This document shows, in pieces, positions 10,898-22,189 of a stretch of 64,000 bases of DNA (position 1 is its first letter; every line of letters starts with the position of its first letter). Where the stretch lies: the NCBI GenBank assembly GCA_001599595.1, contig BCHH01000010.1:1423392-1487391 (forward strand), written 5' to 3'. The DNA comes from Beverwykella pulmonaria. Lineage: Eukaryota > Ascomycota > Dothideomycetes > Pleosporales > Melanommataceae. A model generated the notes under the pieces. That model was not told the origin of the DNA. It saw only the letters and a program-made list of their open reading frames with translations, and did not search any database. The translations under genes and the position numbers were made by a program.

Positions 10898-11722
10898 TAG
10901 TAAATAGTGAATGATTCCTACTTTGCAAGTGCATGGAGCTCCTTAATAATGTGAGCACATTTGTTCGTCTTTCCAACGAAACTCATCGCTTCAAGCCAGT
11001 GAAGGAAGTGTTTCTGGAGAAATATGTCTGTACAGTCCCCATCGTTGATATGGTGCCGGCTCTGGTCTGGATGCTGTACCTAGTACAAGTATGCGTACTT
11101 CATCTCTGGAGGAAGACACTACTCTAGTAGGTCCTTCTGCACATCTGACATAAGCCGGATGCAGTTGTGTGCTAAAGCGGCATGCGCCTGCTTCTCATCC
11201 ACCCCAAGCTCGACATTACTGCTTCGTTGATTATCGAAGAGAAGGTCGCGAAACGAATGGTGTATGCGGAGTGGTTGGTTTTGCTCCGACGGGATATTAA
11301 GAATGGCGCGAAGGTCGTTCAACGTCTGATCCATGTCTTTGTCTGCGACGAAGAGCAGCTTGCCCAGAGACCACGCAGACAAGGGACAAGACAAGATCAC
11401 TACACTTCCAAGTATGTACCTAGCAAGCGGTACTGCTCTTCTCTCCCCATGTCCGTAAAGTCTGCGTGTATCGAGTTCTTGAGCACAGTTGTATATATTT
11501 CGTTCAGATACGTCTCTGGTGTTGCAACAGTTGACTCGTTACTGTATAGAATGAAGTGAAAGGTAGTCGCAGCCCAGATGAGCAGGCCGCTAGCACTTTG
11601 GCCCAGCTGCACGGTGACCTCTGCCCCAGGCCAGCCAACATGTAAACAGCGCTCGTTGGCGATGAGCCGAAGATTGTACTCTAGGGAAAGATGTATATCA
11701 TGATTGGCAGTCGACGGCTTAT

Positions 11723-12612
11723 CTAGTTCGCCAAACAGGCCTCCGTTTCCGCCGCAGCGTCTATGCTGACTTTGGCTACGTTCGCATCCTCTTTGCCTTC
11801 TTCCGCTTCCAGCCCCTTCACTATCGCTGGCCCTCTTCGAAGGAAATTATATTCACTTTGTGGCACAAAGCCGCAGTGCATGTACACCGCCCGCGCCGTT
11901 GGTGCACTCTCTAGATACAGCGGCGTAACGGGGTCGGTAGCATCCGCCTGCTCGATGGCCCAATTCAGCAACAACTTCCCTACTCCCCTACCCTGCCATT
12001 CCGGAAATGTGTAGAGGGACGCGAGATACCAGTGGGGCTCGTCACCAAGCAAATCCCTGCGCACGTGGTCATCGCTTGCGAACTGGTCATCCCAGTTCTC
12101 CTTATCCACGCCCGACCACAGCTCATCAAACTCTCTGTCTGAGCAGTTGTAGTGGTCTCTCCACCCGTAAAAGTCTACGGCTGTTTTGCGAATGAAGTTG
12201 TGCACAGGGTTACCGGGGGCTGCCCACCCCGCGCATCCAATGATGTCGCCTGTAGGTATATATTTGGCTACGATCCAGTGAATGCGCGGATTCGAGAACG
12301 AGGGGCATAGTCTTCTAATGAGGCGCTCGTGGCGTATCGCTTCGGTGGGCGGGCGGAGTGCCAGGGGCTCCTTTCTCTCCCAGAAATGTGGCGGGAAGGA
12401 TGTGTAGAGCCCTTCTACCTAGTAAGAGTCAGTGAGGGGAAGGGAAAGAAAGGGCAACGGCGCCGACGTACGATTTTGGGTAGGTCCTCGACGACGGCTT
12501 CTGAGATGCTAATGTTGGAACTGGGAAGACGACGGTCTGGATCCGTCGGGACTGTTTGCGGGAGGCCGCTGGGTGCCGGGGGGATCTTGATGAAGTCTGA
12601 TTTTTGCGTCAT
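11723..12612 (-). CDS. GNAT-family N-acetyltransferase
   Basis: Model complement(join(11723..12418,12472..12612)), 278 aa. The 53-bp intron has GT-AG ends and the join reads LPKI|VEGLYTSF in phase. The GNAT fold is recognised by IHWIVAKYIPTGDIIGCAGW (beta2-beta3), LASLYTFPEWQGRGVGKLLL (motif A, with the acetyl-CoA pyrophosphate loop QGRGVG), PLYLESAPTARAVYMHCGF (motif B) and a short tail. The substrate cannot be told from sequence; fungal relatives include small-molecule and drug acetyltransferases. It is intact although it lies directly against a NACHT-WD40 relic. Confidence 0.88.
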
Positions 12613-12957
12613 TGTGGCTCCGTCTACCGCCTATCGTATGTCGGCTTGCGATTTGCGATGGACGTGTGCAATTTGGTCGTCAGGTACTCGGATAGAGAGC
12701 GCGGCCCGACCATTCCTCATGCCACAAGAGCGCACATCTCTCGCTATAAGTACCGTGGTCCCGGCCTCGTCTGCCTGGCTCGAAACGCAGCCGTCTCGGT
12801 ATTCGGAATTCACAGAGACCATGTCGGGCAAGGCCACCAATGCCGAAGGGTTATGAGCGAGAATGAGCGAGAGGGGGCCCGCGAGTGCAGACGACTAATG
12901 CGGGACACAACAACGTGCCTTGGAGGCATGATAGAGGCGCGATAAAAGCGGAATAGA
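12613..12957. other. Promoter side of GNAT gene
   Basis: Upstream of the minus-strand GNAT start. Overlapping short frames on both strands show no recognisable protein. Confidence 0.35.
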
Positions 12958-13043
12958 CACGGTGTAGATGCGGTGTAGATGCGGTATAGAATGTGGTATA
13001 GAATGGGGTATAGATGCGGTATAGAATGCGGTATGGATGCCGG
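12958..13043 (+). repeat. Short tandem repeat, GCGGTATAGAAT-like
   Basis: About eight imperfect 10-12 bp units built on GCGGTATAGA(A)T, some with GTAG in place of ATAG. Minisatellite upstream of the GNAT gene. Confidence 0.85.
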
Positions 13044-13169
13044 TGAACATGACTCGCCCCTCATCGCGTATGAGGCAAATGCGCCAAGGTTTGGGGGTGA
13101 GACGTGATAGGGAAGTGATGGACAGAACGTTGATGAAACCCGTGGCGGATCGGCGCTTCAGGCCTGCTC

Positions 13170-13375
13170 GTTAGGGTGTACAATGAACTTGACATTGTTT
13201 TCGCTACAACAGAAAGGCTCGGTGCGAATCAGGAGAAAAGGCGGCGATGCGCACGTAATTTTTAGATCAGAATAGGATTGGAACAGAGATCAACGTGTGC
13301 ACGGAATTTGGTGTGTTTGAAGTCGAAGTACCCCTCACGTTTCTCGGCGCGGGGTGTTTCTCGACTTGCAGAGAT
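13170..13375 (+). repeat. Diverged repeat, inverted partner of 9170-9400
   Basis: Plus-strand counterpart of the minus-strand segment at 9170-9400. Shared blocks include AAGGCTC, GCGAAT, GTTTGAAGT and CCCCTCACGTTTCTCG. Confidence 0.5.
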
Positions 13376-13649
13376 GGACCTTAGTCTAAAGTCGAATGTC
13401 CCCAATATTTATTGCCCTCTTTTCCAATTTCATGCCACCCACGCAATAATCCCAATCCAGACAGTTTCAAGCCGTGATAGGTTCCAACAAGAGAAAAACA
13501 CGCGCCGATAGTAAAACTGACCCTGAATATTGGAGGACAGGCTCAAGTTCTGAGCACGTTCATAACAACAGATAACCTGGACTTCCTTCTCCTCAGGGGC
13601 TAAACAGGTCAAACATGTTGCCGAGGACTCTTGACCAAGCGGTTCTCAT

Positions 13650-14393
13650 GTGATAAACCGGCTCCAAGCTGAGCCTGCAGATGACAGCGACGATGACTTC
13701 GAGCCAGATGAGACTCTTTCAGAAGACGACTCTGCTTACCTTGATTCTGAGTTTCAAGATGAGACTGTCTTAGAAACGGAGGAAAAAAAAAAATGCAAAG
13801 CAAAGGCTCCGAAGTCGAAGTTGAAAGACACCGGGGCGGAAACAATGACCAGGGCTCAGCGAAAAGAAATAGAGGCTGAGTTTGTCCTTCTCACGCGCGA
13901 CAGCAATCTGCTCGATCCGTATGGAAGCTATTCAACATCCTTGGGGAAACTTACCTTCCCAGAGGTGGCCAAATGATACAACAGGCGCTTCAATAGGGCT
14001 ATGCAGGAAGCAGCAATGGATATACGATATCGTCAGAACATGAAGAAGTTCCGCGAGAAGTATCCAGACTACCCAACGAAAATCACTTACGCTCCAAGGC
14101 TACTTGTTGAGAAGCGAAAGCACATTAGGAACATCAAAGCATTTGTTGTCACACAGAGTGGGCAGCCTTTAAGCTTAGTTGGATTTGATTCCCTCACAGG
14201 TCTTCCACCTCAGAGTACCAAGTTTCAAGAAGATCTTGTTGCACAAGACAATCACCCGCAGTGGCTGACTATCGACGTAGAGCATGCCAGGGGGGATATA
14301 ACAGAGTGCTGTGCCGTCCCACGTTCTGATATTCGGAAGAGCTCGGCTGTCTACGCTGAACTGCTTCAAGGAATTTCCAACATTGCGTACTAG
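13650..14393 (+). pseudogene. Decayed gene of unknown family
   Basis: One frame runs from about 13650 to 14393 with a single TGA (13973-13975) between EVAK and YNRRF. It has no ATG start at its 5' end. The first part is acidic (DDSDDDFEPDETLSEDDS) with a Lys-rich patch, and the second part is basic and ordered-looking (YRQNMKKFREKYPDYPTK). Coding-like sequence seems to go on in other frames to about 14640. I do not recognise the family. The missing start and internal stops suggest a relic. Confidence 0.5.
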
Positions 14394-14825
14394 CATGCTA
14401 GGTACGAGCTTGACGAGCCTCGCTAGGTATATCCAGTGCATCTGTCCGACCCAATGCATAGGGCTACTAAAATACGACTACTCGATCCGCTCGGTCACCA
14501 AGGCAGAGGGAAGGGTGAACGACCAGCCTCGCGTATCACAGATCAAATGGTGTTTTCAAGAACTGTTAGAGCTCTATCTCGTAGCGACAGAAATGCAAGA
14601 TAACCATGTTTGCAATCTCGTGATCGATCACTGGCGCGAGACGCAGTGACAACGAGAATACGTGTACTTCGGAAAGCGACGACGACTAGAACGTCCGAAA
14701 TAGCGAAAAAAACGGTATTCAGGCAATATATTCAGCATAGCGATCTGAATTCAGTTTCGTTTAAGTTTGACTAGCGTAGATGAGAGCGTTTAGTGTAGCA
14801 CTATACCCATTTAGATGTTTAAATG
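14394..14825. other. Tail of decayed gene and spacer
   Basis: Residual coding-like sequence continues to about 14640. After that there is no recognised feature up to the solo LTR. Confidence 0.3.
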
Positions 14826-14990
14826 TGTTGGTCTCACAGGGCTATTGCAATAGCAATGGGGGTGTTCTAAACGAGGTGTTGATTCATGTATGTGTTTATG
14901 TGAGGTGCGGCTGAGGGGATCGTCCCGTCCCTCTGCCGCCAAGCATCGCTAGTGTCTCACGTGATCACCACGTTCTATATACTCCCAACA
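14826..14990 (-). mobile_element. Solo-LTR-like element, copy A
   Basis: 165 bp with TGTTGG...CCAACA ends and a perfect 5-bp target duplication AAATG (14821-14825 and 14991-14995). Its reverse complement matches the elements at 24681-24883 and 25245-25440 almost throughout. It lacks the extra GTGGTGAT...GATCACG block present in them. TG...CA ends and 5-bp duplications are typical of Copia-type LTRs, so a solo LTR is the best reading. Confidence 0.8.
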
Positions 14991-15124
14991 AAATGTGTCG
15001 CGTCTCCTTTCCCCTGGCATAGGTATATATAGTTCTCATGCGAGCTATCAGCTAAGACCCGGTTTGTAAATAAGCGAACTACAAAGCAAATGTGCAAACA
15101 TCTCCCCACAATGAAGATCTAAGA

Positions 15125-16994
15125 TTAGAATCCCCATGTCTTGCAACACTCGCAGCCCCCATGTCTGCCATAAATCTCCTCTGAGTTCCAGTCAATTTGT
15201 ATAGAAGATACCTCAAGCTGAAAACCAGTAGTTCTCAGGGCCTCGGTCCACTTACTATATGAGTCCTCACCACAACTCTTTGCAACATCGCTAGGCGTGA
15301 CACTAAGATCAATAAGTGAAGGAGGAACAAACCGAGACGTCGCCTGACTGACAGCATGCAGATCCACACCATTTTTTAAAAGGAAGGGCATGACTTGGAA
15401 TTTTCCCGCACCAGCTGCAATATGAAGTAAATTCCACTCGCGCAAATCTTTGGCTTGGCTTGGATTGTTGTAGCATGGCCACAGCTCTTGCATCGTCTCC
15501 AAGTTACCGAAACACACGGCACAGAACAGTGGCGTCCATTCCAGGTTATAAGTCCGAATATCAACAGAGGCTTGGAGTCGCAAAAGAGCTCGAACATCTT
15601 CAAGCGTACCAAAGGCGGCTGCCCTATGAAGAGCAGTCCAACCACAATTATCTTGAGCGTCAAAGATGCTGAAGGATTTGCATGCGAGGATCTCGATGAA
15701 CTCGGTCTGAGGTTCCCGCTTACGAGAGGAGCCGAAAAGTAGGATCGCTGCCGTGTATCCATCCGCTCCAATGACCTCAGGGTCGGTGTCATTGTTCAAG
15801 CACAGTCTCGCAATTTGTGGCCGTCTCCAGTATGCGGCGGCAAGAAGGATGCCACTATTCACATCATTAGGATTATATTTTATCAAGCTAGCGCGACAAT
15901 ACTCACGAAGTAAGCGCTATCCCTTCGTGGATGAGATATTCTGCAAGTTCAGTCGATCCACTTTCGGCAGCATGCTACATTTATTAGTACCCTCTAATGA
16001 TAAGGATGGGGTGACATACCCAGAGCAGATTCTTTGATCGTTCTGACACATCGTTTGGAGATGCCTTACCCTGCCGAAACAGGTCCCGGACCGCAACAAG
16101 ATCACCTTTTCTGCAGGCCATGATGACTTCGGAGTCCTTGGGCACGTAGTTGACCATGCTGAGCCGACCACCAAGGATAACTAAGTTGCTCCATGTGGAT
16201 GAGGGCCTCTGAAAGGATAGTGATATCCTAACTGCCAGTCGCCTAGCCAGGGTTGGAAGTAAGAATATGGCAAGGCAGTCATATCGCTTTTGACATCCAT
16301 CCGTAGTCATTAAAATCATTAGCTCGCAAGCTAGAAGCCATTTCCAGAATTCGGAAACCATGAGTGTATTGAGATATCTCTGTGATTTGGGGGGGATCTT
16401 GAGAGTATTCTGGCTTGGTCGAACAAGTGCGGAAGATGTCTCAAGTTGTCGCTCCATGCGCAGTGTTTCGATAGCGTCTTGCGTTTTTTTAAAGTGTTGT
16501 TTTGTCTCCAAGTAGGCTCTCGAAGTCGTTTTCCTAAGTGTAGTTAGTTCATGTATGCCGTTTAGTGTGATTGAACCATACAAATTAGTGAGCTGCAAAA
16601 TGACGCCCAAACTGATCTCTGTTTTTTGAAGATGCATCAAATACTCCTCAGCCTTTTTCTTCTCAAACAGTGCCCACATTATCCGCCATTTGGACCTTCG
16701 GCCGAGAGTTCCACAGTCCTTGTGAATAGCACCTAAATTGAACTTGGCCATTTTGAGAGCCTCGCCTAAGGTGCGAATCTCAGAGCTATCGAGCAGTTGG
16801 TTGGTTCCAGGCCGATCCGCATTGCTTTATAAATACTGTAGCTCCTTGGCAATGAGATTTGCCTGCTCTTGCAGTCGTGCTAGTTCTTGTGGTGCAGAGT
16901 GTATGCCACACAATAAGTCTGTCGTGAGAACAGAAATTTCTTTGGCAAGGGCGACGAGTGTCACGACAGATGCTACAGCACTAATGGGTTCCAT
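15125..16994 (-). pseudogene. Ankyrin-repeat protein gene with one premature stop
   Basis: Model complement(join(15125..15854,15907..15974,16020..16994)), with two phase-keeping GT-AG introns. The N-terminus MEPISAVASVVTLVALAKE is the usual leader of a fungal N-terminal domain found in NLR-like and ankyrin proteins. A helical region follows (about 60-230). Ankyrin repeats start near SEIMACRKGDLVAVRDLF and run through AAESGSTELAEYLIHEG, GWTALHRAAAFGTLEDVRALL and WNLLHIAAGAGKFQVMPFLL. One in-frame TAA (16827-16829) falls in KELQYL*SNADRPG, about residue 56. The rest is open over 590 residues. It may be a recent null allele, a sequence error, or a shorter gene starting at the internal Met at 16751. 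Function is unknown; ankyrin repeats bind proteins. Confidence 0.75.
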
Positions 16995-18518
16995 GTTACA
17001 GGAGCTGCAGAGAAAGTAAACTCAATTAGCGAGGTTCTATAGCGGTAAAGATGAAGAAAAGTGTCAGAGCGGAAATCTGCCTTGGAAAACGCCTTTCAAG
17101 CTGTGGCACTGCAACAAATTTTGTTGGGGACATAATGTTGACTTTGATTGGATGAAAGAATGCATTTGAGATGGCAGAACTCAGCCTTGCGTCACCTCAT
17201 CAGACCTACTATGAAAGTCTGCCTGTACCAAAATTATCGGGCCATTGGAGATTGATCCATAAAACATAACTTTGAAAGTTGTTTCGTATTGATCAAAGAA
17301 GTCGACAAAAAGATGCACAAAATGGTCGAGAAATAGGTATCTGAAATCCAATAATTGCCAAGCCCAATCGACCTTCGGTGCATTGGATCGCGTAATATGT
17401 GGTTATGGCATCAAAACGACGTGTAAACTATCTTCCTACTCATAAAAAGGAAAAAGGCATATAGAGCTACAGGTTTTCAGCCCACAAATGCGCCCAGGCT
17501 TACTCAGTACATGCTACCGAAAATGCATAAATAGGTCCACGTACGCATACAGTATCTCTACCTTTCCAAATTACGACGATTACAAGACCCTATTATTACT
17601 ACGTCACAAGTGCAAGGTTTTGCTTTCTCAAACGTCGACGATGCATGTTTTATCAATGGGATGGTACGCTCTCAGTGTACAATTCCGACATGTACAGTAC
17701 TAAAAGGGAATTCTAGGGACGGCATGCGACACAAAGGGGGATGTTCCGATGGAGAAGTACAACCAAGAGACGGAGATGAAAATCAACAGATCTTGGCCGG
17801 GATTCAGATCGCCCGCGCACGTGATTCTGAGATTAGGCGATTCTACTGTGTCGCATGAGTATATCAAGAGCATATCCACACAATACACATCTTCATACAC
17901 CTTACTTCCACCCTACTTACACATACTCGGGAATATCGCCCATTTAACCGTATTCACCTGGATAACTTTCACTTCTCTAGAAGTCTGATGCATGAAGAAT
18001 CGTTGTATTGCTATAACAATATAGTGGCTGAAATCTAGAAGAACCTGCGTATCGGCGAGCGAAACGTTCCGTTTGGTGAAGACATATGAATGCAGAGAAA
18101 CTATAGTCCTTAGAGAGCATGATAGCCCAGGGGAGAGATGAGGAAGTCAAGGTGATGCTTGTGACAGACCAAGCTAAGCCCCTTTCGGACACATGCAGGC
18201 ATACCCCACCCACTCGTTTCACTAAGTTCTCATCAACAACATCTTCAAGCCCTCATTTCTTTGATTCTATCATCGCAGCAGATCTTGTATGCGCTGCATT
18301 TTCATTAAACCTCGTTATGGCCGTTGTCATTTTCCGAGCAGCTTGCGTAATGTCATCTTATCAATCTGCGCGATGCGGGCCGATCGGATAGCTATCTCAG
18401 CTACGGCATCGGGTAGGTGTCACATGGGTGGAAGCAGCTGCAGGATATGCAGGTACAAGTAGAACATTCTTCCTCATCCTGGCCTCGTTTTCTTTCTTTT
18501 AATCTCCATCTCCTCATC
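16995..18518. other. Divergent intergenic region
   Basis: Lies between the minus-strand ankyrin gene and the plus-strand amidase, so it holds both promoters. Several short frames (17488-17988, 18119-18391) have no recognisable features. No RNA gene was seen. Confidence 0.35.
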
Positions 18519-20315
18519 ATGGCGCCGTTGGTAGTCGCATCCATTGTGACTCTCCTCGCGCTTGGCAGGATGTCGTGGGCGCTTAAAGACAACATCTGCG
18601 ACTCAGCGCACAACTCGTCGTGTGTCCTTGCCATTAACCCTCTACAAAACCCATATCCCTACTACTTCCCCCAGACGACCAGCGCAGAGACCCCCGCCCT
18701 CTTTCCGGTACCGAAATGTCACGGCCTTATTCTAGAAGAAACGACCATCGACCAGCTCCAAGGCTATATGAGCAACAGCGCTCTAACGGCTGTAGAACTT
18801 CTGAAATGCTATCTGAAGAGGGCGCGACAGGTTGACAACTACATCAACTCGATCATTGAGCTAAACCCCGACGCCATGGATATTGCAGCCGCTCTGGACG
18901 CGGAACGCGCGGCTGGAAAGGTGCGCGGACCACTGCACGGCATTCCGTTCATTGTGAAAGACAACATTGCGACCAAGGACCAGATGGAGACGACAGCAGG
19001 GAGCTGGATGTTGCTAGGGAGTGTCGTGCCAAGAGACGCGTTTGTGGTAGCGAAGCTGAGGCAGGCTGGTGCGGTGCTGATGGGCAAGGCGACGCTCAGT
19101 GAATGGGCGGATATGCGGTCGAACAACTACTCTGAGGGGTATTCACCGCGTGGTGGACAGGCGAGAAGTCCGTACAACCTCACGCTCAATCCAGGTGGCA
19201 GCTCGTCCGGAAGTGGCGCCGCTGTGGCTGCTAATGTAGTATCCTTTGCGCTGGGCACGGAAACAGATGGCAGTGTGATCAATCCAGCAGAGCGAAACGC
19301 GGTTGTGGGTATTAAACCGACGGTTGGCCTTACCTCAAGGGCCGGCGTTATTCCGGAGAGCATACATCAAGACACTGTTGGCACATTTGGGCGGACACTG
19401 CGCGATGCAGCCTACGCATTCAACGCCATCTACGGTGTCGACCAAAGAGACAACTACACCCTTGCTCAGGAAGGAAAGACCCCACCCGGAGGTTACTTGC
19501 AATGTCTAACTAACAGATCCGCCTTACACAACGGAACTTTTGGCATCCCCTGGAACAGCTTCTGGGTCTACGCCGACTCCGAACAACAAGCGACCCTCCT
19601 CTCTCTGATCTCGCTCATCGAGGCCGCCGGTGCCACAATAATCAACAACACCGAGCTCCCAAACTACGAGACCATTGTTTCCCCCGACGGCTGGAACTGG
19701 GACTATGGTACCACGCGCGGCTTTTCCAATGAATCCGAATACACTGTCGTGAAGGTCGACTTCTACAACAACATCAAAGCGTACCTCTCCGAGCTGAACA
19801 ACACCAACATCCGCAGCCTAGAAGATATCGTAGCATACAACTACGCCAACGACGGCACCGAAGGGGGAAATGCATGGCCACTGGGTATCCCCGCATTCTA
19901 CTCGGGGCAAGATGGCTTCCTCGCTTCTCTCCAGACCAAAGGCGTCATGGACGAAACATACTACCAGGCGCTCTCCTTCACTCAGCACAGCACACGTGAA
20001 GACGGCATCGACGCCGCGCTTTCGAACAATGGGCGACCCCTAGACGCACTCCTCGTACCCCCAGATGTTGGGCAAACGTACCAGATTGCTGCGCAAGCGG
20101 GGTATCCGATGATCACACTGCCTGCTGGCGTGCATGGAGATACCGGAATGCCGTTTGGGCTTGCGCTGATGGGGTCAGCGTGGAGTGAGGGGAGTTTGTT
20201 GAAGTGGGCGAGTGCGATTGAGGATTTGCAGTTCAGTGAGGCGCAAGCGCCGAAGAGGACATTACCGAGGTGGTACGGGTATCTTGAGAAAAACATTCCT
20301 GTGAGGAATTTGTAG
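18519..20315 (+). CDS. Secreted amidase (amidase signature family)
   Basis: I choose the ATG at 18519 (TCATCATGGCG), which gives 598 aa and a clean signal peptide (about 1-21). The frame is open 34 codons further upstream but that part is not signal-like. The Ser-cisSer-Lys triad of the amidase signature family is visible: Lys147 in FIVKDNIA, cis-Ser228 in PGGSSSGSGAA, and nucleophile Ser252 in GTETDGSV. The normal family motif is GTDTGGS, so the glycine before GS is Asp here. Many N-glycosylation sequons support secretion. The family hydrolyses carboxamides; the substrate cannot be told. It is intact and intron-free. It is divergent from the ankyrin gene. Confidence 0.9.
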   Translation: MAPLVVASIVTLLALGRMSWALKDNICDSAHNSSCVLAINPLQNPYPYYFPQTTSAETPALFPVPKCHGLILEETTIDQLQGYMSNSALTAVELLKCYLKRARQVDNYINSIIELNPDAMDIAAALDAERAAGKVRGPLHGIPFIVKDNIATKDQMETTAGSWMLLGSVVPRDAFVVAKLRQAGAVLMGKATLSEWADMRSNNYSEGYSPRGGQARSPYNLTLNPGGSSSGSGAAVAANVVSFALGTETDGSVINPAERNAVVGIKPTVGLTSRAGVIPESIHQDTVGTFGRTLRDAAYAFNAIYGVDQRDNYTLAQEGKTPPGGYLQCLTNRSALHNGTFGIPWNSFWVYADSEQQATLLSLISLIEAAGATIINNTELPNYETIVSPDGWNWDYGTTRGFSNESEYTVVKVDFYNNIKAYLSELNNTNIRSLEDIVAYNYANDGTEGGNAWPLGIPAFYSGQDGFLASLQTKGVMDETYYQALSFTQHSTREDGIDAALSNNGRPLDALLVPPDVGQTYQIAAQAGYPMITLPAGVHGDTGMPFGLALMGSAWSEGSLLKWASAIEDLQFSEAQAPKRTLPRWYGYLEKNIPVRNL

Positions 20316-21182
20316 ACAACTCCAGAGGTGGGTGAGTCGATTCAGTGAGTAGATATAGTAATGGTAATTAGGGTTCAGCGCACTTGTTTTGACAAGTGCG
20401 CCATTTACGTCCTTCGATTAACGGCTCGGAATGCAGCTTCTGATATATTGACAATACCTTTGGGGCTATTTATTTGTATCTTTAAGAGCTCGGTAAAATA
20501 CTTTTAGCGATTGGCTGATATGCGGGCGTCGAGGGTTGGCCCCGGTGTCTTAATGAGGCTTGCCTCACTTTTACAACCTCTCACAACTTAGTCTAGCCTC
20601 GTTGCACAACAGCATGAATTGAAATTCGCCTTACTCTCCTGATCTTAAGAAACTCTGAATTCGCAATGAACTGTGTGTTGCGTAGTCCCAGCCGTGTCAT
20701 TCCCTATATTTTTGGTGAAACGTCTGTGATTATCTTTTTGAGCTTTCCGCAGAGCAGAAACCACAGCATGTCACACTGAAACATATTGTATATGCCGTTG
20801 AATTCACGAATTCTTTCATGTAATTTGGTTGCTCTTTTATAATCTATGTTGGTAGTAGGTGAGTTATTGGAGTCACTTGCAAGGTACGTACTTACACATC
20901 CTATATCCAGAGCTTTCGGACGAATAGCGAGGGCCATGCTTCTCACATTAGGACTCAGGAACAGGAATTAAGAGTGTTCATAGAATTTTCGGATGCTCGC
21001 TCTCCACGGCATCGCACATGAGCTGCTTTGACATACGAACAAACTACAATACTCGAACTTACCATCGACAAGTTACATCCGCAGAGATATAACACAACAT
21101 CAAGAAGACCTCATTTGGACTACCGCGAAAGCTCGGTAGTTCCAGTGGAAGTTTTCCTTGAGCTAACGTATTCGCTAAATCG
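20316..21182. other. Intergenic spacer
   Basis: 3' flank of the amidase gene and upstream region of the next gene. No gene is recognised. The 80-codon minus frame at 20704-20946 has no features. Confidence 0.35.
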
Positions 21183-22189
21183 ATGGGCCCTCCATATGAA
21201 GGCCCGAGAGGGCGTTCCAACGATGGTTACAGAAGCGACCACCGGAGTTCGAATCAATCCCCACCAGGTGTCGGACAACTCGTGCGCATACCGAAATTCG
21301 CATATTCTATTCCCGACACAGCTGAGGAATACTATGTCGACCGATTTGGCAATATTGTTAATGAAAATCCGAAGGAACGAGCCACAAACAGTAGCTCCGG
21401 CCGCAGTCATGCATATCGGAGTTATTCACAACAGTCGGACTCCCGCGCGCACCATTCATTTCGTAGTCAGAGACACAATTATGGAGATGCCAGTTGCGAG
21501 TACCCACAAGCAGATCAGAGTAGTTATCCCAAAACAAAACCGCGCTCAAGTAAACATTACCAATTCGGGGCCTCCGTCAACGGTATTCAACAAAATGCTC
21601 ACTCATACAACACCTTCTACCCGACGTCAGCTCACGACTCGACACTCATGGACAACGAAGATGGAGAGTACTCCGAAGAAAGCTATGATTCTGACCACTC
21701 TTACACTGAGTATCAGTATCCTCGCGATCATCGCGGGCCGTCTTCAGTTCCGGGTCAATGTGGCGGATACTATCGAAACTTTGGGAACGTTAATCAAAAG
21801 ATGCCAAATATATTTCATGGCCTCCAGTCAAACCCGTCACTAGCAACCAAGCAACAAAGACATGGGAGCTCAAATATCAGTCGAGAAATATCCCTTACAA
21901 ACAAGCTAGCTGATTGTATTGAGGAGCAGAGACGTAGAGAAAAAAATGCCAGAGAAGAAGTAGAGGAGATGGAAAGAGAACTAGAAAGGCGAAAGTGTAA
22001 GGGCCACAACTATCTTATTGTACATGGTTAATATTATGGCAGGGAGGAATCGAAGATGGGCTGAAGTATATAGAAATGTCATCAACCATAGTGTTGAGTA
22101 TGACAAGGTAAGAAATACCGCTAGTAACAGAAGAAGTGGCTTACATGTTTTAGAGAGGATTTCGTCATTTCAACAATAGGTACTCTTGA
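21183..22189 (+). CDS. Disordered protein with C-terminal coiled coil, unknown
   Basis: Model join(21183..21996,22043..22107,22154..22189), 304 aa, with two 46-bp GT-AG introns in phase. Residues 1-215 are polar and low in complexity (Ser, Tyr, Gln, Asn, Arg rich, with an acidic EDGEYSEESYDSD patch) and should be disordered. Residues about 225-272 form a charged helix (EEQRRREKNAREEVEEMERELERRK). The spliced end reads WAEVYRNVINHSVEYDKRGF and then HFNNRYS, a short ordered tail. Without splicing the frame would end eleven residues after the helix. A second frame (21028-21843) overlaps it on the same strand. No family is recognised. Confidence 0.6.

Larger units (their letters stand above)
9353..11712 (-). 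pseudogene. NACHT-WD40 STAND (NLR-like) gene relic, split by a transposon
   Basis: Minus strand, in order: the end of the NACHT region (LRLIANERCLHVGWPG, SASGLLIWAAT; 11712-11400), the winged-helix-like linker with LNEIYTTVLKNS and LDDLHAIL-type sequence (11400-11119), and LHWLEAMSF (to about 10950). The transposon at 9786-10897 comes next. Beyond it follow the APLQKYSAGLVFAPEAKI block and the first WD40 repeat (WDACRSVLEGHINRVNAVTF; 9730-9490). This order is standard for fungal NACHT-WD40 proteins such as HET-E/NWD2 types. The P-loop part is missing at the 5' end, which abuts the GNAT gene. There are several stops, among them a TAG where the family has Trp or Gln just before IQMLSKR, and most WD40 repeats are gone. 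Intact relatives act in allorecognition and immunity-like cell death; this copy cannot. Confidence 0.85.

Noticed and set aside
12958..13043. CRISPR-like array
   Set aside because: Units are 10-12 bp with no unique spacers; a plain minisatellite in a eukaryotic genome.
14826..14990. MITE interpretation of the TGTTGG...CCAACA elements
   Set aside because: Inverted ends are only six bases, and TG...CA ends with 5-bp duplications fit LTRs better than known MITE classes. Kept as an alternative only.
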